Below are positions 43,786-53,900 of a stretch of 64,000 bases of DNA, piece by piece. Under the pieces are notes generated by a model. That model saw only the letters and a program-made list of their open reading frames with translations. It searched no databases and had not been told where the DNA came from. The stretch covers positions 310,001 to 374,000 of the forward strand of contig JANEZZ010000301.1 in the NCBI GenBank assembly GCA_026122225.1, written 5' to 3'. The position numbers and the translations under genes were made by a program. Each line of letters begins with the position of its first letter. The stretch's first letter is position 1. Source of the DNA: Heloderma charlesbogerti. Its lineage: Eukaryota; Chordata; Lepidosauria; Squamata; Helodermatidae.

Positions 43786-44582
43786 AGACCTTTTTTTTTT
43801 TTTTGTAGTCTGCTTTATCCCATCCCTTATTTTTCTACATACTTTTAAGATGTGCGATATCTGAAGCAAGTCACCTTTCAGTGAACCACATGTGATCATC
43901 CATGATGGGCTGCTATTTCTCACCCATAGATTTCTTTTTAAAGTTATAATTTGGGAATGAGTTATTAAGAACTTGATGGCTATTTGTGGTTGGCAACTGC
44001 AGTGCATTCAGGAAATTCTGTTTGTTCCCAATGAGCATTTATATTTGCTCTTACCAAATTGTGTAAACTGGGTGCAATGAATTGTCTGAGGTCCAGCAAG
44101 CAACAAACAATGTCACCATCACTAACTGTAGAAGCTGCAAAATCCAGCTTGTCCAATGATAGGCAGCTGTTGACTTAATCTCAAATTGGATTCCAGACAA
44201 TCTGTGCCTGATCCAGAAAATCCCCTTTGGGGATGGAATATATTCAGAGTGCCCTGCCTTTAGATGTATTTACATATGAACCATGTAAATTTCCAAATGG
44301 CCATTAAAATACATTAAACCAAGGGCGATCGGTAGCTTATGTACACATCAGTTTGTGTCCCTGGTTTCATTCCAATATATGCATGCCAGAAACTTGCTGT
44401 CCTTATCCCTCAAAACTGAGGAGCAAAGATTGCAGGTATGCAGCATACATACATACACACACGGGAAAGAAAACATAAACATTACATTTACATAGTAAGG
44501 AATTGTATGGAAGTGGCCTATTCCTAATGGGAAGCCTTTTTGGATAGGGCAATCCTGCCATCCCAGCATATATTACAAATAT
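43786..44582. other. Unassigned sequence
   Basis: A poly-T tract at 43790-43804 follows the SINE. Nothing else recognised. Confidence 0.35.
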
Positions 44583-44594
44583 ACACATTTATTA

Positions 44595-46146
44595 CCTCAG
44601 ATATGCAGATGATACCCCCTAATGGCAGAAAGTGAAGAGGATCTAAAGAGCCTCCTGTTGAGGGTGAAAGTGGAGAGTGCAAAAGCTAGTTTGAAACTCA
44701 TCATTAAAAAAACGAAGATCACGGCATCTGGTCCCATCACTTCCTGGCATATAGAAGGAGAAGAAATGGAAGCAGTGACAGATTTTATTTTCTCGGGCGC
44801 CAAGATCACCGCAGACGGTGACTGTAGCCATGAAATTAAAAGACGTTTGCTCCTTGGGAGGAAAGCTATGGCAAACCTAGACAGCATAGACATCACCTTG
44901 CTGTCAAAGGTTCGTATAATCAAAGCTATGGTTTTGAAAGACCAGGTCCGCAGCCTGGGGGTCATTTTGGACTCCCAGCTGTCCATGGAGGCTCAGGTGT
45001 CAGCTGTGAGCCGGACAGCACTGTATCAACTCCATCTGATACGGCGGCTGCGCCCCTTCCTTCCTGACCATCTGCTCCCATCGGTAGTACATGCCCTGGT
45101 CTCCTCTTGTTTAGACTACTGCGCTCTACGTGGGGTTATCCTTGAAGACAGTTTGGAAGCTGCAGCTGGTACAGAACGTGGCGGCTCGCCTGATTAAAGG
45201 CAGCCACCAGCAAGATCACATCACTCCTGTGCTGAAGGAGTTGCACAGGTTACCAGTTGTTTTCCGGGCCAAATTCAAAGTGTTGGTTTTGACCTTTAAA
45301 ACCCTACATGGTTCTGGCCCAGTCTATCTTAAGGAGCGCCTCCAGCAACACCAGACAGGCGGCTTAACAAGATCAGCCTTGAATGGCCTTCTCTCTGTCC
45401 CATCAGCCAGGACAGCTAGACTGGTGGGGACGAGGGATAGGGCCTTTTCTGTGGTGGCCCCCACTCTGTGGAACTCCCTCCCTAAGGAACACCATCATGC
45501 CCCCTCTTTAATGAGCTTCCACCGTGCATTAAAAACGTGGTTGTTCAGGCAGGCATTTGGGGTGGGTTAGGATATTTTAGAAAATGTTTTTATTGTAGAA
45601 TTTTATTGTTTTAAACTGTTTTATTATATGTTGCACATCACCCAGAGTGGCTGGGTGACCAGCCAAATGGGCAATTAATAACTTACATAAATAAATAAAT
45701 AAATAAATAAATAAATGGTTTTCCCAGTTGCAACGTATGGCTGTGAGAGCTGGACTATAAGGAAGGCTGAGTGCCGAAGAATGGATGCTTTCGAACTGTG
45801 GTGCTGGAGAAGACTCTTACGAGTCCCCTGGACTGCAAGGAGGTCAAATCAGTCAATATAAAGGAAATCAACCCTGAGTGCTCATTGGAAGGACAGATAC
45901 TGAAGCTGAAGCTCAAATATTTTGGCCACCTAATGCGAAGAGAAAATTCTCTGGAAAAGACCCTGATGCTGGGAAAGACTGAAGGCAAAAGGAGAAGGGG
46001 ACGGCAGAGGATGAGATGGCTAGATAGCATCACGGATGCAATGAATATGGACTTGAGCACGCTCCGGGAGAGAGCGCAGGACAGGAAGGCCTGGCGTGCT
46101 ATGGTCCATGAGGTCACGAAGAGGTGGACACGACTGAACAACAACA
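44595..46146 (+). mobile_element. 5'-truncated BovB (RTE) LINE with a nested LINE
   Basis: The direct repeat ACACATTTATTA (44583-44594 and 46147-46158) bounds the insertion. Left part 44595-44935 reads in the reverse transcriptase region (LMAESEEDLKSLLLRVK, KTKITASGPITSWHIEGEE). Right part 45723-46146 continues with NSLEKTLMLGKTEGKRRRG, RQRMRWLDSITDAMN and ends in the CAA-rich tail typical of BovB. BovB has passed horizontally between squamates and ruminants and is abundant in squamates, supporting the organism assignment. Degenerate and non-functional. Confidence 0.85.
44936..45714 (+). mobile_element. L2/CR1-type LINE 3' end nested in BovB
   Basis: Inserted within the BovB sequence with the duplication ATGGTTTT (44928-44935, 45715-45722). 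It encodes the C-terminal part of a non-LTR reverse transcriptase (SLGVILDSQLSMEAQVSAV, LVQNVAARLIKGSHQQDH, LWNSLPKEHHHAPSLMSF) with a frameshift near 45130-45160. It ends in (ATAA)n. Confidence 0.85.
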
Positions 46147-46267
46147 ACACATTTATTATGAATATGTGAATAGTTTTGCCATCATAAACAGGGAACGTGG
46201 TGGAATCATTGTCTGGATGCTCTATCATGTGCTTAGAACCTGATTTATACAACCTGTAGCCCCACAG

Positions 46268-46520
46268 CCTAAAAAGCCAGCGTAGTGTGGTGGTGAGAGT
46301 GTTGGACTGGGATTCGGAAGATCCGGGTTCTAGTCCCCACTTAGCCATGGAAGCTCACTCAGTGACTCTGGGTCAGTCACAGACTCTCAGCCCAACCTAC
46401 TTCACAGGGTTGTTGTGAGGATAAAATGGAGAGGAGGAGGAGGACGTTAATGTAAGCTGCCTTGGGTTCCTTGCAAGAGGAAAAAAGGCAGGATATAAAT
46501 GCAATAAATAAATAAATGAA
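46268..46520 (+). repeat. tRNA-derived SINE of a second family
   Basis: A head with 'agtgtggtggtgagagtgtt ggactgggat' and the B-box-like 'ccgggttctagtccccactt'; a body with 'gtcagtcacagactctcagc' and 'ttgttgtgaggataaaatgg'; a tail 'ggatataaatgcaataaata' with (ATAA)n. Confidence 0.8.
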
Positions 46521-46868
46521 ATAAAAAAGTCAGTTGAGACTAGTAGTTTGGGAAGCTGGGATCAGTATGCAGGGTGAAATGGTTAAACAACCACTTCCCG
46601 GTATTTGCTATCAAAATACGAGGCCCAAAACCGGTTGTGTGAAATGCCCGTTTTGGTGAAAATAGAAAGATATACATTCGAAATTGATGTATATTTATTA
46701 CATTTCTAATCCACCCAATAACTCATGTTCTCTATAGATGTACTAGTAGAGCACGTGAGGAAATTGCTGAAGTGGGTTAAAAGATGCTATAAAGAAAACG
46801 CAGGTGCGGAGAAAGAGCGAAGCACAGCCAAAATATTGATTATCGCAGGATAGACGTTTGTGCTTTCA
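46521..46868. other. Unassigned sequence
   Basis: No gene or repeat recognised. Confidence 0.35.
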
Positions 46869-46870
46869 CG

Positions 46871-47002
46871 GGGCAGTACCCAATGTCAGTCCTACGTAGA
46901 GTAGACCCATTGAAGGGAATGAGGCTTGTTAGGCATGACTAACTTAACTCCCATTCATTTCAATGGGTCTTACTCTACGTAGGACTAACCTTGGGTACTG
47001 TC
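46871..47002. repeat. Palindromic MITE
   Basis: Arms 'ggcagtacccaatgtcagtc ctacgtagagtagaccc' and 'gggtcttactctacgtagga ctaaccttgggtactg' are inverted, with a second inner pair (attgaagggaatgag / cccattcatttcaatggg). Confidence 0.85.
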
Positions 47003-47049
47003 AACGGGAAACAAGTTAAATACGTGATATTTGTGAGGAGAACTAATGT

Positions 47050-47480
47050 GCCTGACAGTGGCGAAGATGTATAAAACTTCTCCAGCCTCCGGGCGGGGGC
47101 GGGGGCGGGGCCTAACAGAAAACGGCCGCGGCTGACAGCAACCGTTATCCGTCAAACTAATCTTCAGCTGATTGGCTAGAACGAGCCGGCGCGCGGGAAA
47201 AAAAAAGGGACAAGCAAGCGCGAGAGGAGGCAAAGCTGCTCTCGCGCCCCTTCGACCTCGTGATTGGCTCTCAGGGCGCTCGAGGCCCCCCATTGGGTTG
47301 GAAACATTTCGCTAGAGCTCGATATTGATTGGCTGAGGGCGAAAGTGCTCTGCGACTGGCACGTCGTCTTGCTGTGTCGTGTGAAGAGGGCTTGACACGT
47401 TTCCTCCCAAGCCCTCTCACAATCTGCCCTTCAGAACCATCCCGTCTACCTGAGGGTGCTAGTCAGGTAACAGGGCTTGA
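47050..47480 (+). promoter_or_regulatory. CpG-rich, CCAAT-rich promoter-like region, probably of SYCP2
   Basis: The only long CpG-dense unique-looking sequence in the window outside transposons. It has a GC-box cluster (ggcgggggcgggggcggggc, about 47091-47112), many CGCG and GCGC words, and four inverted CCAAT boxes (ATTGG) at about 47170, 47262, 47290 and 47326, suggesting NF-Y-type control. It lies 3.6 kb upstream of the SYCP2 start-codon exon, leaving room for a non-coding first exon. A gene running the other way could share it; none was recognised. Confidence 0.6.
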
Positions 47481-47609
47481 TTGCCCCCCTCAGGAAGAAG
47501 AGGAGCAGAGACGGCTCCCCCTTCTTCGCCCGCATTTCTCTCTTTCCTATCATTTGTGGTGAACGGAGTCAGGTTGTGGTGGACCTCAAAATCATGCCTA
47601 AAATGATCC

Positions 47610-47705
47610 AAGGCTGCAATCCTTTATAAACATTCCTGGAAGCAAGCCCCGTTGAACTCAGTGGGGCTTACTTCTGTGTAGACATGTGCAGGATTGCACT
47701 GTAAG
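47610..47705. repeat. Short MITE of the 'GCAATCCTAT' family
   Basis: 'ggctgcaatcctttataaac', 'agcaagccccgttgaactca gtggggctta' and 'gtgcaggattgcactgta'. Same layout as 5907-5996. Confidence 0.75.
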
Positions 47706-48185
47706 ATTAAAAAAAAAAAAAAATAGCGGGCTCTGCCCTTACAGCCTAAAATATACAGTCCAGTACTATCTGTTGGTTTGTTCCTTAATTTTTTCCTTAA
47801 TTTAGGTGTTGACATCTTAAAAAGAAAAGACAACAGTGGCTAAACAGCATCCTGGCACAGATATTCAGCAGGTGAAGTTATCTCCATGACAGGAAAATCC
47901 TCCTTTGCATAGTAAATAGGGCCAAGAAAAACAACAAAACGTGGTAACCCTATTTATAAAGACAGATCCCTTCATAAACAGGCATAGGATTGCCTTTATA
48001 GACAATGCATCAGGGATCTGCTGGGCTGTGATACTATGTTATTATGTCCCCTCCACCTTTTCAGACATTTTCTGAGGCTCTATTGGGCAGTAATATCATG
48101 TGAGAGTAATAATGCTAGATCCTTGCCCCATTTTAGCCTTGATTCCACCCCTCACCCCATGTAATAGGAATGTATACTTCCCCTT
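47706..48185. other. Unassigned sequence
   Basis: Poly-A at 47709-47723; otherwise nothing recognised. Confidence 0.35.
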
Positions 48186-48188
48186 GGG

Positions 48189-48572
48189 CATCTCTACACC
48201 AGCCTAAAATCCTGCGTTTAAAACAGGGCTTTCTGCTTCCGTTTTAAATGCAGGATCACAACAACTCCCTTTTCCCCTGCTTCCATTTCCCCCACCCCCT
48301 TCCCCTCCTTCTCCCTGTATCTGAGTCTTCCATTATCTTTCATTGATCTTGCTCCTCTTCTTGCCTCTTTTACTGTTTTCACAGAGGAAACTGAAGCAGA
48401 ACACAAGGGGGTAATTTGATAGGTCATTATCTGCGATCTATTTAAAAACGGAACAAAGGGCATTTAGTGCAGGAGATGCTTTGAATGATCACAGCGTCAT
48501 GTAAAGAGCCTGCAAACCTCCGTGAAGGAGCAATCTCAATCGCAGGGTAAAAGCTCAGCGTGAAGGAGCCCA
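48189..48572 (-). repeat. Interspersed repeat, copy 2 (partner of 4005-4353)
   Basis: 'catctctacaccagcctaaa' through 'aatttgataggtcattatct' and 'gcatttagtgcaggagatgc' to 'tccgtgaaggagcaatctca' mirror the + copy at 4005-4353. Confidence 0.65.
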
Positions 48573-50940
48573 CTGGGTTGGCTCCAGATCAGCTATTGTG
48601 AACATAAGGACTTCCATTTTAAGGGAAGGTACCAGCAGAGTCTCCCCGTTAGAGAAAGGAGGGAAAGGTGATCTTCCCAAATTCTCCTATCCCCCCTGTA
48701 GTCTCCTGTGTCACATCTCATGCTGTTCTGGAGGGGCCCTCAGCCCTCCAGAGCAGCTTTTCAGGAGGCATGGGCTGCTGGGGGAAAAAAGAATTGCGAA
48801 GATTGCCTTCCAGGCCTTTCCACCAATGCATGTGGAACTGGAACTTCACTAAGCAACACTTTGGCTCCAACCCTTGGCTGATTTATGTGACATGAATTTT
48901 GGTTGCTTTGTTTATTTCAGCATGTTCTTTAACCATAGTGAATAACTGCAGTCCTTTGGGGGGTAATCTAACGATCCAATAATAAATCAGGGTATCCCTA
49001 ATTCTAGGATAGTGGTAGAAATGTGACCTTGGATGGGGTTACACTTCTCCCTAAAATATCAGGTTCATACTTTGGAAGTGCTTGTTTCTGGTTTCTGGTT
49101 GGCCAGAAGCTGACTGAGGGCAAGTGGGATGTTGCACCCACTGCCTCCCAGGAAGAACCTCACAGCAAAGGAGACCAACCTAGCCCCATCCATTGGCCAC
49201 TGATGGAGACGCTGCTGGGAGCTTGCTTCCCCTCACCTTTCCAGTTGCCCTGTGACTGCGGAGTTGAAAGGAAGCATAGTATGGCCTTTGCTGTTGGCCG
49301 AAGGATTCAGAGCTGCTGAACTGTGCGGGTTTGCAGTTTGTATGTGTTATATTACACACATAGTATTATAATCTATTGTAAGCCACATTGAGGATCATTT
49401 GATCAAAAGGTGGGACAGAAATAAATAAAAGCAAAGCAATGAGCTTCAGTTGATTCACCAGCTATGCCCCTTCCTAGAAAAGAAGAATCTAAACACTGTG
49501 GTACATTCGATGGTAAATGCTCAACTTGACTGCCGTAATGTGCTGTTTGTGGGGCTGCCCTTGAAGGCAGTTTAGAAGCTTCAGTTGGCCCTGAATGTGG
49601 CAGCCAGGTTACTATGTGGTGTAAGATTAGCCATTTCGAGCATTTAATATCTGTTCTATATAAACGCCACTGTCAAGACCTTTCTCTTCAAGCATGCCTT
49701 TTATCACTAAGGGTGCAATCCTTAGAAAAAAGTCCTACTTAAAAAGTTGTAGGACTTTTTTCTGTCTACGATTGCATGTAGAGATGTTTTAATGCCAGCC
49801 TTCTGTTTTAATCTTCCCTTGTTATAATTGTTTATTGTTGCTGTAATTTTATTTTTCTTTTAATTTTAAAAGTGGGATATACATTTCCATAAAGAATTGC
49901 TGTACCAACAAATGAGTAAATAGGATGGGGCATACCAACAATTGTGCTGGCTCTGTATCATAAACCATAATTGTGATACAGTGACTTTTTAGTTTATTTA
50001 AAAGCACCTCATTTCACTACAGTGTTACAAATAGCTTACAAAAAAGAATTTTCATTAAAAAAACAGCCAACAAAAATTTTATAACCATAACACTTAAAAT
50101 AATAATCAGATACACAGCTAGTTTTAAATTATATATATTATACAGAGAAGTCTAACCATAAAACTAGGGTCAAAGGCCTACTTCAGATAGCATTATTGGT
50201 TTTATACATATTTCTTTTAAAAATCCACTAAAGAAAGGTATTACTATTTTTGAGGACTGCATTTCTTAGCTAGACTGGCCTTGAGCTAAGACTTTCTCAT
50301 ATGATTGAGAAAAATTTGCAGCATCCACCCACCAAACATATTTAAGGTGGTGATGTGGGCTGATCTTAAAGATGGGAGGGCTCTTTGGTTGGAAAGGCTC
50401 CCAGATAGAGTGGCTTACAGAGCCAGTCCCTGCTTCCTGTTTCTCTCTTCTGCAGTCTCATGGAATGGCTGTGGGATGACAGTTGGGCGAGAGGCAAAGT
50501 CCAATGAAGCTGGCTTCTCAGGAGGGCTAATGGTGGCTCTGCTTTCCTTTTGTGCCCCTTCTGTACCCTGATGGAATGACTGCTGGATGACAATTGAGAG
50601 AGAGGCAAAGCTTGATGCTGACCTCTCAGGAGGACTGATGGTGTACTGCTTTTCTTCACTGCTTTGATATGGCCCAATGGAATGGCTGCTGCATAAAATA
50701 AATAAATAGTGATGTAAAATACATTGTAGATGGAGATCTGATGCAAGGATAGGTCTTGATTCTCTTACCACAGAGCATCTTAAGTGAGCAAATTGTTTTA
50801 ATAATATGCTGTCCTTGTACATTTCTGTTGTGTTTTTAACCTTACTGTCAAAAATGTAACTTTTCAAAGTCAACTGTAATGTATATTAAATTGTATGTTA
50901 ATTAAAATGTGCATTTTTTTTACATACAGTTTAAGTATAT
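48573..50940. other. Sequence between promoter and start-codon exon, mostly unassigned
   Basis: Contains a LINE tail at 49360-49430 (taagccacattgaggatcat ... aaataaataaaag) and an L2/CR1-like stretch at 49550-49620 (gaaggcagtttagaagcttc). A palindromic fragment 'ggtgcaatccttagaaaaaa' lies at 49711-49790. A 100-110-bp direct duplication in 50440-50690 (pairs such as 'tggaatggctgtgggatgac' and 'tggaatgactgctggatgac') has no known family. No coding exon recognised. Confidence 0.4.
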
Positions 50941-50952
50941 GAAACTGCCAAG

Positions 50953-50976
50953 ATGCCTGTTAGGCGTGAAGGACAG
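50953..50976 (+). CDS. SYCP2: SYCP2 start-codon exon (coding part)
   Basis: ATG at 50953 begins MPVRREGQ and the donor GTATGC follows at 50977 (phase 0). The short start resembles the mammalian MPIR- start, one residue shorter before LEKCID. How far the exon extends upstream as 5' UTR is not known. Confidence 0.8.
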
Positions 50977-53900
50977 GTATGCATAGATCTGTATTCCTTC
51001 TGAACTATACAAATAATTTAAAGATTTAGTTTTAATATCTTTTCTGGCACCAAATAACAGTCTGTTTTTCTAGCGGCATAATATACATGTCTCACATAGC
51101 ATTTGTTTGCAATAGTCAGGATAGGCCCTACACATTTTGGTAGACTGAATATTTAGTCCAGGGCCTAAAGTGATGACAAAAACTGGAGGAAAATAGGCTT
51201 GCTATTTTTAGCTCACCCTTTCCTTGTTCCCCATTGCATCCTAAGTATACTTTAAAAGTGCATAAAATGTAAGATTAGTGAAAGTACTGCAGCACAATTG
51301 AATAAACACATGTGTACCCAAACTACAATATTTCCTCCAAGGATATTTGCTTCAGTAAGGGGTGATTTCTAGATCCTAAACATCCTGTATGCACAGATAC
51401 ATATATAAGGGGGCTTTTCATTTGACTTCTGTGAAGGAAGCTGCTTTACCAACATATCACTTTGCTTGTACTGAGCAGCTTTTTCCACTGAAATGAGTGG
51501 AGAGTTTTGTAGTGCACATCAAAATCCTCACATCCACAGAAGGAAAGTGGATTGTGCTAAGATTTTAATGGACTGTATTTCAGTGTCTCCATTTAAGGTT
51601 ACACTTTTAGAGGAATTTGAGCAATTTCAGTATTGGAAGGGGCTGAATGTGTCGAAGAGCTAAATTGGAAGGAGCATGGGATCACAAATGTGGACATTTC
51701 CCTTATTTACTGTTTATCATTTGTGTGAAATCATTAGCTTCAAACCAATTTGATGTATCCTAGTAGTACTGCAGTCACTAACAGTGATGCAGTGTTGTCA
51801 TGCATTGTTCAGAGACTATACATTTCAGTTAGACCACAATCCTAGGACACTTACTTTGAATGCCTGTCTGTGACTTTTAGACTGTATCCAATGCTCAGTA
51901 CCCAGTTATGCACATATTAAGCCTCTTGCTACTGATATCTATCATCAGAAGCCCTGTGCTATCATTCAGAAAGTATGTTGTTGTAAGAAATCAGGATTGT
52001 ATCAGCGTATGGCATAATCTAATGTTCATGCACTAAATTTCATGCTGGCATAACACATAGAGCCCAATGCATGTGTGCCCAAGCTGAACAATCTGTACAC
52101 TTCAATTTTGTGGTGTGTGCATCATGCAGTTCAGAACACTATGTATTGCACTCTATTTATGGAGGCCTTTATGCAGTTATGAAACCCAGTATGCAAATGA
52201 CAGGCAGGGATGGCATTATTTTAGTTCACTATGAGAACAGGAGGGGCTGGCATTATTCACCCCCATATGTATATTCTGAATATCAGCATATGGTTAGAGT
52301 ATATAGTTGGAGTGATTATAGAAAAAAAACCATTTTTTCTTTAACTTATATCCCAACTTTCTCCAAAAATGGTACTCAAGGCAGCTAATAATAAAATACA
52401 AATTAAAAACAAAATCTTAATTAAAACATAACATAAAAAACAAATAAATTAAAAACACACAATAAAAGAAATAAACAGCACCCAACAACTTATCTTTGTT
52501 TTTGTAGGGTTTACATGGAATTAATCTCAAAAAATGAATAGTTCACACTTTGAACATATTGGCAGATTAAATCCTAAATATATAGTACACATTCTGGAGT
52601 AAAGGTATCTGGGGTCCCAATAAGTTATATTTGAAAATCATTGTTCTCAACATCAGTGGGTTTTTTTTTCTTTTGGGGGGAGCAGATCTGTCAACAACAT
52701 TTGTTCACTGTTAAAGTCCTTTTGGTACCTGCTTCATAGTCCCCAAGTCATCCACTTGACCACTTTAGATCTTCCTGCCACATGGTTCCATCCCAAATCC
52801 CCTCAAATTCAGAGGTAAACACTATATGGATTTACTCATAGGAGTTCGCATTGTGTTCAATTTACTTAAAACAAAGTGTTAAATAGTAGTGATTTTTTTT
52901 GTGTTTTTTCCACTGTTGGCAGCTGGAAAAATGTATAGACAATGCTACAAGAAAACATGACTTCCAAGCACTGGAACAGTTTTTGGAAACTGATTTTTCT
53001 GATGGTATTTCTCATAAGTGCAGCAAACAATTTCTCAGCAAATTAGACAAACTTATATGCCAGGTGATGGACTACTTGTTTTTGTGTTATTTTAATTGAT
53101 AGTGGAATGATACATAAAATATTGTGTAGAGCTGTTTGAATTATATAAAGACCATGGGCTTGGTCTTTATTATATAAAGACCATGGGTATTATATAAAGA
53201 CCATGGGTATTCTGAAGATGACAATGGTCTGTTGTATATTTCCATAAAAACTCATATGAACTTGCTCAAGATTTTCACTCTGTTTCTAATCCCTCCTCAT
53301 TGTGGTTTAGCCTACATGTGTGGTTGATAGGGAGAAGGGAGGGCCTTTTCAGTTGTGTTGCTTACTATGGCATAGCCTCTCAAGACAAGTTTGTCTGACC
53401 CCTCTTTGCCCATTTTTCAATGGACTTTGGGCAGAGCTATTGTACAGGCGCGGAGGCTGGGAGATCCAAAGGCGCATAAACAAGGGAACAGAGAAAGATA
53501 ACAGGAGTTTGGCAGTGGAAGTCTCCTATTTTGGCTCAGTCTTCTCCCCAAAGAGGATGTGTCCCATCTGGCATATGTGACAAACAGGCTGAAGAAGTAG
53601 GAGCAGAACGTGAAGTTGACAGAGATGGTCAGGGTATATCTATGCACTTTAAATGCAAAGTCCCCAGGTCTAGATGGATTACATCCTAGGGTGTTGAAGG
53701 ACCTAGTAGATAGACGCTTGGAAATGTTGCCTTTGGGAAATGGGAGAAGCGCCAGAGGACCGGAGGAGGCCAAAAAAAAGGCCATGTATAAAAGAGTAAA
53801 CCTATTTGTAAAATAGCTTTTTGTTTAGTAGTGAGCTAAAATATTATATTTCTTTCTGCGAAGAAGAAGAGAGAGAGCTGTAACCTTATGCTGGGAACCT

